Part shown: positions 18,101 to 26,238 of the stretch, piece by piece
Position numbering within the stretch: position 1 is the stretch's first letter
Layout of the letters: each line of letters opens with the position of its first letter
From: Dysgonamonadaceae bacterium
GTDB taxonomy: Bacteria > Bacteroidota > Bacteroidia > Bacteroidales > Azobacteroidaceae
Assembly: GCA_031267615.1 (NCBI GenBank)
Contig: JAIRYM010000048.1
Coordinates: 1-53,455, forward strand
Direction: 5' to 3'
DNA: 53,455 nucleotides
The notes under the pieces: model-generated
Told to the model about the DNA's origin: nothing
Seen by the model: the letters and a program-made list of their open reading frames with translations, nothing else
Databases searched by the model: none
Translations under genes and position numbers: made by a program

Positions 18101-18276
18101 TTCCTGCTTCGATTTCGCACGGAATAGGCTCCGATGTGCAACGTCCGTTAGCCACCGTAATCGTTTACGGACTATTGTTTGGCACTATATTAACGCTTTA
18201 TGTATTGCCAACACTTTATTATATGTTGGAGAAACGAAATTTCAAAAAAGAAACTCTTAATGAAAATATCGCATGA
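15181..18276 (+). CDS. Heavy-metal efflux RND pump (CusA/CzcA family)
   Basis: 1031 residues. Inner-membrane proton-driven pump with the standard RND duplication. TM1 is near the N-terminus, a large periplasmic loop follows, TM2-6 are at ~340-490, and a second loop and TM8-12 complete it. The heavy-metal subfamily signature in TM4, GAIDFGIIVDGTIVMMET, carries the proton-relay Asp residues. The porter-domain segment FSQPIIDMVMDQIAGAHSDLAIKIFG splits into typical HME blocks. The CusA methionine triad is not evident, so a divalent cation such as Co, Zn, Ni or Cd is as likely as copper. Its end overlaps the channel gene by four bases. Confidence 0.93.
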   Translation: MEKFINQLIERRWLTVTIFAVISAIGVYACKQLAIDAYPDIADVSVGVATQVPGLAVSEIEQQITIPLERALNGIQGLKVMRSKNFFGISKITLVFEDGIDDYWARQRVLERINDVNLPFGAQPALDPLTSPTGEIYRYVVTGNKSLRELTELNHWVIIPRLMQIHGIAEVSNFGGLTTQFQIEIDPDKLAKYNLSLSEVTESIDLNNSNAGGSTLIRGDLSYVVRGVGLVSDLQDLGNVVVKNVGGAPVFIKDLGGLKYGNLERKGIFGYLDNEVNYEDGVEGMVCLLRYENPSQVLAKINETVDDLNKNGLPEGVKIHTFYDRTELVDATLNTISHTLSFGILLVIGILIIFLGSPKGALLATITIPVSLLIAFILMWLTDIPANLLSLGAIDFGIIVDGTIVMMETILKKREDNPDLPLDKANIAKRVTEVAKPVFFATLIIIIAYLPLFAFERVEQKLFTPMAFTLSFALLGALAAALILIPGLAFAVYRKPQKVYHNRWLERLTDIYKRQTGKIVAAPQKIILPVITVLAAVIGLSTYVGKDFMPQLDEGSVWLQVQLPAGISLEKSSEMATILRDKIKDFDEVTYVMTQTGRDDDGICPFSFSHTEVMVGLKPYNTWKSGRRKTDLIVDMDAIVRTMPGYNVGFSQPIIDMVMDQIAGAHSDLAIKIFGEDITESRRIAEQVTEVLKEVEGAADVGIMEEPFLPQLQIVADRDKIAQYGLNVADVAELIEVAIGGMAVSQVFIDSRVYDVICRYKEESRNTPEKIGNLMLTSGAGIKIPLSQVAEIKMTAGASMISREMNQRFVTVRVNPRGRDLTSFVKDAQQKIEQQVDYDHSKFRFHWVGQLENQHRAYSRLAVIMPVTLAVMFLLLFFTFGKFRHAGLLIGMLPLAVFGGMLALVARGMTFNISSAVGFIALFGVFLQNGVIMISHINILRKRGTKLKEAVISGSSHRLRPVLMTATVAILGLLPASISHGIGSDVQRPLATVIVYGLLFGTILTLYVLPTLYYMLEKRNFKKETLNENIA

Positions 18277-19691
18277 AAAATATAAAATCAATAATAACAA
18301 TAATCTTTCTCTTGTGTTCTGTCATAACAACAAGTGCACAAGAAAAGCACGTACTGACATTAGAACAATATTTAGAAAATGTCAAAAACAACAATATCAA
18401 CTATCTGATTGAACAATATAACGTGGAGATTGCTGATGCAAATCTAAAAGCTGCCGGAGTCTTTCCAGACCCTGAATTATCCATAAACTATGGCAATAAC
18501 CAAAACTGGAATATGCAAATGGGCTATGGAATTGATGCCGAAATGAGTTATACTTTCAATCTTGGAGGAAAAAGAAAAGCCCAAATGCGGGTAGCGAAAA
18601 GCGGAAAAGAGGTGACCGAAGCTCTGCTTGAAGATTATTTCCGCAATCTGCGAGCCGATGCTACTATTGCATATCTTACCACATTGAAGCAAAGCAAAAT
18701 GTACGAAATACAACAACTTTCCTATTTGCGAATGCTCGAACTGGCGAAAGCCGACAGTATTCGTTATCGTTTGGGTGCTATCGCGGAAGTCGATGCCCGT
18801 CAATCCAAACTTGAAGCCGCAAGCATGCTCAACGAAGTCTTTTCGAGCGAAGCAGACTTACAGGAAGTTTTAGTACAACTGTTACTGTTTCAAGGAAACA
18901 AAAACATGGAAATGCCCGATTCTATCGCAGGAGAATTATTCTATTCAAAACGCAATTTCGATTTACAACAATTGATTATCTTAGCGCAAAATAACCGTAC
19001 CGATTTACAAGCCGCCATAAAATCCAGAGAAATGTCGCAAAACAATCTGCGTTTAGCCAAAGCCAACAGAGCCATAGACCTTGGACTTAGTATAGGCGGA
19101 AACTATTCTTCCGAAGTACGGAACGAAATCGCGCCCGCACCCGCATTCAAAGGCATTACCGCAGGAATCACTATTCCGTTGAAATTTTCCGCCACCAATA
19201 AAGGCGAATTACAAGCCGCTCAATTCGCTGTCAAACAGAGCGAACTGGAATACGAAGCCATTGAACAGCAAATTGCTTCGGAAGTCGTTCTGGCATACAA
19301 TAAATACCAGATTTCTTGCCGTCAGATAGAGCAATTTAATTCCGGCATGTTGGACGAAGCGGCATTTATTCTCGAAAAAACAGTTTACAGTTATGAACGC
19401 GGAGAAACCGGAATCCTCGAAACGCTGAATGCCCAACGTACCTATAACGACATACAAACAACATATACCGAAACACTTTATAATTGTACCGTTGCGTTAA
19501 TTGAATTAGAACGAGTGTGTGGGATTTGGAATAACAGAGATAAAGTAAAAAACACCCGTCGTTGGGACATAACTTACGACAATACCATTTGTAGTTTGGT
19601 AAACAACAGGCAGCATCCGACCACCGAGAAAGAGGATGGAATTACGTTTCCAGTCTGTCATCATAAAATCAAAAAAAGAAAACAAAAGTAA
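18273..19691 (+). CDS. Outer-membrane efflux channel (TolC/CusC family) with an altered C-terminus
   Basis: 472 residues. Signal peptide ending ITTSAQE, then two outer-membrane-factor repeats of long helices (residues ~30-230 and ~235-425). It completes the tripartite pump and starts in an ATGA overlap with the pump gene. The conserved family part ends around ERVCGIWNN (~residue 420). The last ~45 residues run through the direct-repeat copy of the MFS 5' end (19619-19691), read on the opposite strand (TTEKEDGITFPVCHHKIKKR). The tail is therefore a junction product, probably not native, and may be harmless because the barrel lies further N-terminal. Confidence 0.88.
   Translation: MKNIKSIITIIFLLCSVITTSAQEKHVLTLEQYLENVKNNNINYLIEQYNVEIADANLKAAGVFPDPELSINYGNNQNWNMQMGYGIDAEMSYTFNLGGKRKAQMRVAKSGKEVTEALLEDYFRNLRADATIAYLTTLKQSKMYEIQQLSYLRMLELAKADSIRYRLGAIAEVDARQSKLEAASMLNEVFSSEADLQEVLVQLLLFQGNKNMEMPDSIAGELFYSKRNFDLQQLIILAQNNRTDLQAAIKSREMSQNNLRLAKANRAIDLGLSIGGNYSSEVRNEIAPAPAFKGITAGITIPLKFSATNKGELQAAQFAVKQSELEYEAIEQQIASEVVLAYNKYQISCRQIEQFNSGMLDEAAFILEKTVYSYERGETGILETLNAQRTYNDIQTTYTETLYNCTVALIELERVCGIWNNRDKVKNTRRWDITYDNTICSLVNNRQHPTTEKEDGITFPVCHHKIKKRKQK
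19619..19691. repeat. Direct repeat copy B (truncated copy of the MFS 5' end)
   Basis: Matches 13443-13519 in the same orientation. On the minus strand it encodes MMTDWKRNSILFLGG and then diverges, so it is a 15-codon remnant, not a gene. It overlaps the 3' end of the efflux-channel gene. Confidence 0.9.
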
Positions 19692-19730
19692 TAAAAAAAA
19701 AGTTTTTATACAGACTTGCAAAAAAATTAA

Positions 19731-19739
19731 TACCTTTGC
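19731..19739 (+). promoter_or_regulatory. -7 element for rubrerythrin
   Basis: TACCTTTGC, exact consensus match, 53 bases before the ATG. Confidence 0.6.
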
Positions 19740-19791
19740 AGAAAATTTATCAAAAAACTAAATACAAAACAAACCATCAAATTTTTAAGTT

Positions 19792-20373
19792 ATGGCAGAG
19801 CAAAGTATAAAAGGAACAAGAACAGAGCAAAATCTGTTAAAAGCATTTGCAGGAGAAAGTCAGGCGAGAACTCGCTACACTTTTTTTGCAAGTGCGGCAA
19901 AAAAGGAAGGATTAGAACAAATCTCGGCAATTTTCACAGAAACGGCAGAACAGGAAAAAGAGCACGCAAAACGGTTCTTCAAGTTCCTCGAAGGTGGAAT
20001 GGTTGAGATAACGGCAAGTTTTCCTGCGGGCGTTATCGGTACTACTGCCGAGAATCTCGCAGCAGCAGCAGCAGGAGAAAACGAAGAATGGACAGATCTT
20101 TATCCTGAATTTGCGAAAATCGCAAATGAAGAAGGTTTCCCTCAGATAGCGACCACCTTCAAGATGATTTCCAAAGTAGAAGAGCAGCACGAAATACGTT
20201 ATCGCAAACTTCTTGCTGATATTACAAATGGCACAGTTTTCGAGCAGGAAGAAGAAACAACCTGGCAGTGCCGCAATTGCGGCTATGTTCACAAAGGCAA
20301 ATCAGCGCCGGATAAATGTCCGTCGTGTTTGCATCCGCAAGCATATTTTGAACGGGAAAAGAAAAACTACTGA
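19792..20373 (+). CDS. rbr: Rubrerythrin
   Basis: 193 residues, the normal length. It is a cytoplasmic non-haem di-iron peroxidase that removes hydrogen peroxide in anaerobes. The ferritin-like domain carries the iron-ligand segments [18 protein letters not shown] and [12 protein letters not shown]. The C-terminal rubredoxin domain has two CxxC pairs, [10 protein letters not shown] and CPSCLHP. It is a single-gene unit with its own -7 element. Before the efflux cassette arrived it was probably the divergent neighbour of the MFS gene. Confidence 0.96.
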   Translation: MAEQSIKGTRTEQNLLKAFAGESQARTRYTFFASAAKKEGLEQISAIFTETAEQEKEHAKRFFKFLEGGMVEITASFPAGVIGTTAENLAAAAAGENEEWTDLYPEFAKIANEEGFPQIATTFKMISKVEEQHEIRYRKLLADITNGTVFEQEEETTWQCRNCGYVHKGKSAPDKCPSCLHPQAYFEREKKNY

Positions 20374-20395
20374 ATACTGCTGGATTTTCACTTTA

Positions 20396-20476
20396 TTAAC
20401 GCACAGTTGGAGGACGAATACGCTTTCCATACTGTTTCATAGCCAGCGAGCCTGTCTTTATTGATTTTTTCGGCAT
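20396..20476 (-). CDS. Possible very small basic protein (26 aa)
   Basis: A short frame between rubrerythrin and rplM, on the opposite strand, reads MPKKSIKTGSLAMKQYGKRI and ends RPPTVR. It is strongly basic, in the size range of small ribosome-associated proteins, but it does not match the THX sequence I know. No promoter of the usual type is seen upstream. It may be a gene remnant or chance. Confidence 0.2.
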   Translation of the reverse strand: MPKKSIKTGSLAMKQYGKRIRPPTVR

Positions 20477-20557
20477 TATACATTAATATTATTATAATTC
20501 TTGTAAGTAATAAAAATAAAAAAAATCGCAAATTGTACTGTATTTTTTTAATTATAT

Positions 20558-20590
20558 TTTGTTTGTTCAAAAAAATAATTGTACCTTTGC
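20558..20590 (+). promoter_or_regulatory. Promoter of the rplM-rpsI ribosomal operon
   Basis: TTTG (20558-20561), 20 bases, then TACCTTTGC (20582-20590): full match in both elements and spacing. Confidence 0.75.
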
Positions 20591-20679
20591 AGTCCGATTT
20601 ATTATCCAAAGATATGTACTTATTTGATTTATAGGTGAATGAATCAAGTCATGTTAAATTTAACAAAAAAAATTTTATA

Positions 20680-21135
20680 GTGGATACTTTAAGTTACAAG
20701 ACTGTTTCAGTAAATAAGGCGACTGCACAAAAAAAATGGGTAGTCGTAGATGCTGACGGTCAACATTTAGGACGATTAGCTTCAAAAGTAGCTAAACTCC
20801 TTCGGGGTAAGTATAAACCCAGTTTTACTCCCCACGTCGATTGCGGCGATAACGTCGTCATCATCAATGCAGACAAGGTTGTCCTCACGGGAAACAAATG
20901 GACAGACCGCATCTATCTCTCATACACAGGATACCCCGGTGGACAGCGAGAAACAACCCCCGCCCGTCTTCGTCAGAAAGGCAGCGACCGCTTGTTTAGA
21001 AAAGTTATCAAAGGAATGTTGCCCAAAAACAGACTCGGCAACAAAATTCTCGGTAATCTCTATGTATATGACGGCGCAGAGCACAAACACGAAGCGCAGC
21101 AGCCTAAAACAGTTGATATTAATACACTTAAATAA
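20680..21135 (+). CDS. rplM: Large ribosomal subunit protein uL13
   Basis: 151 residues. Family motifs are WVVVDADGQHLGRLASKVAK, LLRGKYKPSFTPHVDCGDN, YLSYTGYPGGQRE and GMLPKNRLG. The GTG at 20680 (VDTLSYKT) is chosen because Bacteroides L13 begins MDTLSYKT at exactly this point. An upstream GTG at 20635 would add 15 residues of unconserved sequence. First gene of the rplM-rpsI pair, 5 bases before rpsI. Confidence 0.95.
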   Translation: MDTLSYKTVSVNKATAQKKWVVVDADGQHLGRLASKVAKLLRGKYKPSFTPHVDCGDNVVIINADKVVLTGNKWTDRIYLSYTGYPGGQRETTPARLRQKGSDRLFRKVIKGMLPKNRLGNKILGNLYVYDGAEHKHEAQQPKTVDINTLK

Positions 21136-21140
21136 TCAAA

Positions 21141-21527
21141 ATGGAATCAGTAAACGCATTAGGAAGGCGCAAAGCCGCTGTGGCTCGCGTATATGTCAAA
21201 AACGGCTCCGGCAAGATAGTTATCAATAAACGCGAAATCGAATCGTATTTTCCCTCATCGTTGTTGCAGTACGTTGTACGTCAGCCGCTAAACAAACTTG
21301 GCGTGGCAGGTCAATATGACATCAACATCAATCTTCAAGGCGGAGGATACAAAGGTCAGTCGGAAGCTGCTCGCCTCGGAATCGCTCGCGCTTTGGTGAA
21401 AATCAAACCCGAAGACAAGCCTGCTTTGAGAGTCGAAGGTTTTATGACACGTGATCCCCGCGAAGTGGAACGCAAAAAACCCGGACGCCCCAAGGCACGC
21501 AAACGTTTCCAATTCTCGAAACGTTAA
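21141..21527 (+). CDS. rpsI: Small ribosomal subunit protein uS9
   Basis: 128 residues, typical length. VNALGRRKAAVARVYV at the N-terminus and the invariant C-terminal tail KARKRFQFSKR, which reaches the P-site tRNA. Co-transcribed with rplM as in most bacteria. Confidence 0.97.
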   Translation: MESVNALGRRKAAVARVYVKNGSGKIVINKREIESYFPSSLLQYVVRQPLNKLGVAGQYDININLQGGGYKGQSEAARLGIARALVKIKPEDKPALRVEGFMTRDPREVERKKPGRPKARKRFQFSKR

Positions 21528-21678
21528 TCTGTTTGAACTAAAAACTAAAAAATTAGTTTAAAATGTTTAGCATCTAAACCGGCAGGACTTATCCCTCAAT
21601 AACGATTTGCCTGATAATTACCCGCACGGTTGACTTAACAAAAAGAACGTAAACAATTAATAAACAAATAATCAAATA

Positions 21679-22527
21679 ATGTCAAAAGTATCATTTGAAC
21701 AACTTTTAGAAGCCGGAGCGCACTTCGGACACCTCAAACGCAAATGGAATCCAGCAATGGCTCCCTATATCTTTATGGAACGCAATGGCATACATATCAT
21801 CGATTTGTATAAAACAGCAGCAAAAATAGACGAAGCCGCTGCTGCCATGAAACAAATAGTTAAATCAGAACGAAAAATTCTCTTCGTTTCGACCAAGAAA
21901 CAAACCAAACAGACAGTTGCAGAGAAAGCAATTTCAGTCGGGATGCCTTACGTTACAGAACGATGGCCCGGTGGTATGCTTACCAATTTCGCGACAATCC
22001 GCAAGGCAGTCAAGAAAATGACCAACATTGACAAGATGACTAAAGACGGCACTTTCGACCAACTCTCAAAACGTGAAAAACTCCAAATCACCCGCCAACG
22101 TGCAAAATTGGAGAAAAATCTTGGTTCGATTGCCGACCTCAACCGTCTTCCTGCAGCTCTGTTCGTAGTTGATGTACTGAAAGAACACATTGCCGTTGAC
22201 GAGGCTAACCGCTTGAGTATCCCTGTGTTTGGAATCGTCGATACTAACTCCGATCCTAACTCGGTTGACTTCGTAATCCCTGCAAACGACGACGCAACAA
22301 AATCAGTGGAAGTAATCCTTACCGCTCTCTGCGACGCCATCAAAGAAGGAATAGAAGAACGCAAGGTAGAAAAAATTGATACGCACAAAACAGGTGAACC
22401 CGACGGCGCAGCGCCTGCTCCCCGCCGTGAACGCCGCGCAAGAACCAACAGACGCATCCTTGAAAAAGTAGACGAAGAAGCCTTAAACGCAAAAGTTGCA
22501 AGCAAATTCGCAAGCAAAAAGGATTAA
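21679..22527 (+). CDS. rpsB: Small ribosomal subunit protein uS2
   Basis: 282 residues. Family motifs are LLEAGAHFGHLKRKWNP, FVSTKKQ, VTERWPGGMLTNF and VPVFGIVDTNSDP-like IPVFGIVDTNSDPN. The C-terminal ~50 residues are a charged extension (EPDGAAPAPRRERRARTNRR) beyond the E. coli length of about 241, common in Bacteroidetes. The 150-base gap after rpsI contains no strong terminator, so the four genes rplM-rpsI-rpsB-tsf may form one long unit. Confidence 0.97.
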   Translation: MSKVSFEQLLEAGAHFGHLKRKWNPAMAPYIFMERNGIHIIDLYKTAAKIDEAAAAMKQIVKSERKILFVSTKKQTKQTVAEKAISVGMPYVTERWPGGMLTNFATIRKAVKKMTNIDKMTKDGTFDQLSKREKLQITRQRAKLEKNLGSIADLNRLPAALFVVDVLKEHIAVDEANRLSIPVFGIVDTNSDPNSVDFVIPANDDATKSVEVILTALCDAIKEGIEERKVEKIDTHKTGEPDGAAPAPRRERRARTNRRILEKVDEEALNAKVASKFASKKD

Positions 22528-22553
22528 AAGTAATCAATTAAAATAGAAAAATT

Positions 22554-23552
22554 ATGGCAGTAACAATGGCAGATATCACCCATCTGCGCAAAATGACAGG
22601 CGCCGGCATGATGGATTGCAAAAACGCGCTGAACGAAGCAGATGGAAACTTCGACAAAGCAATAGAAATAATCCGTAAAAAAGGACAGGCAATAGCTGCA
22701 AAACGCATCGACCGCGAAGCATCCGAAGGATGTGTGTTAGCATCAGCCGACGGCGGATTTGCAGCAATAGTGGCAGTGAAATGCGAAACAGACTTCGTAG
22801 CACGCAATGCCGATTTCATAGCGCTCACCCAGTCGATTCTCAATAAGGCTAAAGCAACAAAACCTGCATCAATAGAAGCATTGTCGTCCACCGAAATCAA
22901 TGGACGTACGGTTGCCGAATTAGTAACTGAACGTTCAGGTGTAACAGGCGAAAAAATAGAATTGTCGCACTACGTATTCGTTCACGGCGGAACAGTAACA
23001 ACTTACATTCATCCGGGCAACAAACTCGCTACCATCGTCGCCTTTGCCGAAGAAAACGCTGAATACGAAACAATCCACGGCATCGCAATGCACATCGCAG
23101 CAATGGCTCCGTTAGCGATTGACGAATCCGGCATTCCTCAGTCGGTAAAAGACAGCGAACTTGCAGTGGCAATCGAAAAAACGAGAATCGAACTAGTTGC
23201 CAAAGAAGTTGAGGCGGCGATTCGCAAAGCAGGCATCAATCCCGCGCACGTGGATTCAGACGATCATATCGAATCGAACACAGCAAAAGGTTGGATAACA
23301 GATGAACAGGCAGCGCAAGCCCGTGAAATCAAAACAAAAGTAATGGAAGAAAAATCTGCAACCATTCCCGCGGCTAAAGTTGATGCTATCGCAAAAGGTC
23401 GTATGGCAAAATTCTTCAAAGAATACACCCTCCTGGAACAAAAATACGAGGGCGGCGGCGAAGACGGCGGCAAAATCACAGTCAAAGAACTGCTTGCTAA
23501 AAAGAAACTGACCTGCACAACGTTCAAACGCATCACGCTGAATCAGGAATAA
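22554..23552 (+). CDS. tsf: Translation elongation factor Ts
   Basis: 332 residues. The N-terminal UBA-like domain has MADITHLRKMTGAGMMDCKNAL and the GDP-exchange core carries CETDFVARN (the TDFV motif that contacts EF-Tu). Two dimerisation subdomains follow, with INPAHVDSDDHIESN typical of Bacteroidales. The first ATG (MAVTMADI) is kept because relatives share this N-terminus. It recycles EF-Tu-GDP and follows rpsB by 26 bases, the near-universal pairing. Confidence 0.97.
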   Translation: MAVTMADITHLRKMTGAGMMDCKNALNEADGNFDKAIEIIRKKGQAIAAKRIDREASEGCVLASADGGFAAIVAVKCETDFVARNADFIALTQSILNKAKATKPASIEALSSTEINGRTVAELVTERSGVTGEKIELSHYVFVHGGTVTTYIHPGNKLATIVAFAEENAEYETIHGIAMHIAAMAPLAIDESGIPQSVKDSELAVAIEKTRIELVAKEVEAAIRKAGINPAHVDSDDHIESNTAKGWITDEQAAQAREIKTKVMEEKSATIPAAKVDAIAKGRMAKFFKEYTLLEQKYEGGGEDGGKITVKELLAKKKLTCTTFKRITLNQE

Positions 23553-23596
23553 ATTTCTTAAAAATCAAATAAGAAAAATAGTGTACAAATAACACA

Positions 23597-23630
23597 ACAG
23601 CCGTAGTTTGCATTGCAGACATACGGCTGT
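23597..23630. terminator. Hairpin between convergent tsf and EF-G2 genes
   Basis: Arms ACAGCCGTA and TACGGCTGT (9 bp) with a 16-base loop, placed midway between two convergent genes. No strong T run, so termination is only probable. Confidence 0.5.
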
Positions 23631-23652
23631 GTTGGTAGGTAGAGATACAATC

Positions 23653-25815
23653 TCAATCTTTTTCCGTTTCTTGTTGTGCTTCGTATTCCTTCAGTAGTTT
23701 GTCTTGAACGTCTGAGGGAACAAGTTCGTAGGCGGCGAATTTCATCGTGAACGATGCGCGTCCCCCTGTGATGGAGCTCAATGCGGTTGAATAGTTTGAC
23801 ATTTCTTTGAGAGGCACTTTTACGAGCAATTTTTCGTAACCTTTCTCGGAGTTCATACCCATTATCATTGCGCGACGTCCTTGAAGGTCGCCCATCACGT
23901 CGCCCATATATTCCGAAGGGAGGGATACTTCTACATCATAAATCGGTTCGAGGATTTTCGGACCGGCGTTACGGAAAGCTTCCGAAAAGGCGTTACGACC
24001 GGCGAGCATAAATGAGATTTCATTTGAATCAACAGGGTGCATCTTGCCGTCATAAACGATTACACGTACATCGCGAGCGTAGGAGCCAGTAAGCGGTCCC
24101 TGTTCCATTCGATGCATCACACCTTTGAGGATTGCGGGCAGAAAGCGGGCATCAATTGCGCCGCCTACTATTGAGTTGATAAATACCAATTTACCTCCCC
24201 ATTCGAGCGGATATTCCTGTATGTCGCGAGCCTGAATCTTAAATTCCTGACCGCCAAAGCGGTATATCTCCTGTATTGGTTGTCCTTCTTGATATGGCTC
24301 GACGATGAGATGAACTTCGCCGAACTGTCCGGCTCCGCCAGACTGTTTTTTGTGGCGATAGTCGGCGCGTGCCGATTTGGTGATAGTTTCGCGATAAGGG
24401 ATTTTCGGCTCAAAAAATTCGATGGCGAGTTTGTCGTTGTTTTCTATGCGCCATTTGAGTGTTTTGAGGTGAAATTCGCCTTGACCTGAAACGATGATTT
24501 GCTTCAGTTCTTTCGACTGTTCAACAACCCATGTCGGGTCTTCTGCACGCATTCTGGATAGAATTTCCATCATTTTTTCCGAATCGGCTTCATTCACTGC
24601 TTTTATTGCGCGGCGGTATTTCGAATTAGGATATTTTATAAAGTCAAATTTATTGTCTATTCCTTTGGCATTAAGGGTATTTCCTGTATTTACATCTTTC
24701 AGTTTGACTGTTGCACCAATGTCGCCTGCTTTCAATTCGGGTACTTCAAAGCGATTTTGTCCTGCAACAACAAAGAGTTGTGCTATACGTTCTTTCGAGC
24801 CGCGGTCTTCGTTCAGCAGGTCTTCTCCCGATTTTACAGTACCCGACATTACTTTGAAATACGACACGCGTCCGATATGTGGTTCTACGGTTGTTTTGAA
24901 GATGAAAAGGCTGGTTGGAGCAGTCGCATCGGGCTTGATTTCTTTGCCTTCGGTGTTTTTGAAGAGTGGCATTTCTGGTACGGAAGGCACGTTGTTGCCC
25001 AAAAATTCCATCAATCGGCGCACGCCCATATCTTTGCCTGCTGAGGCGCAGATCACGGGAAACATTCCGTGTGTGAGCAGTCCTTTGCGGATACCTTCGC
25101 GCATTTCGTCTTCGGAGAGGCTGCCTTGGTCAAAATATTTTTCCATCAGTGTTTCGTCGTTTTCGGCAGCGGCTTCGACGAGTGCATTGTGTAGTTCGTC
25201 GGCTTTGGCTTTTTCCGATTCCGGGATTTCGAGTATTTCGGGTGCGCCGCCTTCGGGTTTCCACTGATAGAGTTTCATTTTCAACACATCGACCATCTGA
25301 TGAAATCCCTGTCCGGTTTGGAGGGGATATTGAATCGGTACGATTTTTCCTCCGTATGATTCACGGAGTTGTATGAGTGTTTTTTCGTAGTCGGCATTTT
25401 CCTTATCTAATTGATTGATAAGAAAAATTACCGGTTTGCCAAGTAATTCGGCATAGCGGAACATATTGATTGTTCCTACTTCCACGCCGTATTGTGCGTT
25501 GACTACCATCAAGGCTGTGTCTGATACGCACATTGCCGAAACTGCACCGCCTGCAAAGTCATCGGAACCGGGGTTATCAATGAAGTTCAGTTTTTTGTTC
25601 AGCCATTCAACACTGAAGATGGTGGAAAAAACCGAGTAACCATACTCCTTCTCAACCGGAAAATAATCGGAAACAGTGTTCCCATTATCGACTAAGCCTC
25701 TGCGTTTTATAACTCCACTCTCATAGAGCAGTGCTTCCGTGAGAGTGGTTTTTCCCGAGCCGGAACCGCCAATGATAGCAATGTTCCTGATTTCATTTGT
25801 TTGATATACCTTCAT
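23653..25815 (-). CDS. EF-G paralogue EF-G2 (GTPase-deficient type)
   Basis: 720 residues with all five EF-G domains. The P-loop GGSGSGKTTL is at 16-25. Switch II reads DNPGSDDF at 80-87, where canonical EF-G has DTPGHVDF, so the catalytic His is Ser84. The NKxD motif is NQLD. Domain IV (KKQSGGAGQFGEVHLIVEPY) and the C-terminal domain V are intact. The whole protein closely resembles the Bacteroides EF-G2 that supports translation during carbon starvation and gut colonisation without hydrolysing GTP. The function is inferred from that similarity. It is convergent with tsf and has its own promoter. Confidence 0.9.
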   Translation of the reverse strand: MKVYQTNEIRNIAIIGGSGSGKTTLTEALLYESGVIKRRGLVDNGNTVSDYFPVEKEYGYSVFSTIFSVEWLNKKLNFIDNPGSDDFAGGAVSAMCVSDTALMVVNAQYGVEVGTINMFRYAELLGKPVIFLINQLDKENADYEKTLIQLRESYGGKIVPIQYPLQTGQGFHQMVDVLKMKLYQWKPEGGAPEILEIPESEKAKADELHNALVEAAAENDETLMEKYFDQGSLSEDEMREGIRKGLLTHGMFPVICASAGKDMGVRRLMEFLGNNVPSVPEMPLFKNTEGKEIKPDATAPTSLFIFKTTVEPHIGRVSYFKVMSGTVKSGEDLLNEDRGSKERIAQLFVVAGQNRFEVPELKAGDIGATVKLKDVNTGNTLNAKGIDNKFDFIKYPNSKYRRAIKAVNEADSEKMMEILSRMRAEDPTWVVEQSKELKQIIVSGQGEFHLKTLKWRIENNDKLAIEFFEPKIPYRETITKSARADYRHKKQSGGAGQFGEVHLIVEPYQEGQPIQEIYRFGGQEFKIQARDIQEYPLEWGGKLVFINSIVGGAIDARFLPAILKGVMHRMEQGPLTGSYARDVRVIVYDGKMHPVDSNEISFMLAGRNAFSEAFRNAGPKILEPIYDVEVSLPSEYMGDVMGDLQGRRAMIMGMNSEKGYEKLLVKVPLKEMSNYSTALSSITGGRASFTMKFAAYELVPSDVQDKLLKEYEAQQETEKD

Positions 25816-25951
25816 CTTACAAAAAAATTACTAAATGTTTTTAAAATTCTGCTCACTAACTCATACAATAATACATAGTATCAGCCAGCAAGCGTTTTCA
25901 AGTTACTTCTATAAGTTCAACAATAAAAAATTGGTTGCTTCAAATAAGCGG

Positions 25952-25960
25952 TGCAAAGTA
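25952..25960 (-). promoter_or_regulatory. Candidate -7 element for EF-G2
   Basis: On the minus strand TTACTTTGC, one base short of the TAnnTTTGC consensus, about 140 bases before the ATG. It would give a long 5' leader. Confidence 0.35.
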
Positions 25961-26056
25961 AAGAAAAAAAAATATAAAAACCCTAAAATTTTTTATGTTA
26001 TACAACATACTTTTAAAGCACATTACTTCCTTGCTTAATAATAGTAAGTTTTCAGT

Positions 26057-26080
26057 TAATTAATTCAAGTTTCTATTTAT
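26057..26080 (+). repeat. Left terminal inverted repeat of the island
   Basis: TAATTAATTCAAGTT, then one mismatch, then CTATTTAT. It is inverted relative to 29963-29986 with 23 of 24 positions matching. Confidence 0.75.
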
Positions 26081-26107
26081 TATAAGTAATGTTTAAACAA
26101 TATAAAA

Positions 26108-26236
26108 AATGCTTCCAAACGGACTTACTTCTATGGATTCAATGTGCTTGTTATGGTAACAGCCGACGGTATCCCTGTATAATACACTTTCACAACCGCA
26201 AACACCCATGGACATGGAATATCTTATTTCTACCCC
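26108..26236 (+). repeat. 130-bp transposase-derived repeat, copy 1
   Basis: Differs from copy 2 at 29695-29824 by two substitutions and one single-base indel. In one frame it reads KRTYFYGFNVLVMVTADGIP and then V and a stop, the middle of a DDE transposase. The copy ends at CTACCCC, after which regulator sequence begins. A fused open frame from 26089 runs through it in the wrong register for the transposase. Confidence 0.9.
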
Positions 26237-26238
26237 TA

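Noticed and set aside
20388-20609. 73-residue minus-strand frame between rubrerythrin and rplM
   Set aside because: Runs through the rplM promoter in AT-rich sequence; only the tiny internal basic frame is noted, at low confidence.
20635-20679. 15-residue N-terminal extension of L13
   Set aside because: Not present in relatives, which begin with DTLSYKT at the next GTG.
21536-21680. Autoregulatory leader of rpsB
   Set aside because: Only a weak AT-rich hairpin is visible; no known leader motif recognised.
25835-26038. 67-residue plus-strand frame upstream of EF-G2
   Set aside because: Low-complexity Lys/Tyr-rich sequence in an AT-rich promoter region, without a promoter or family resemblance.
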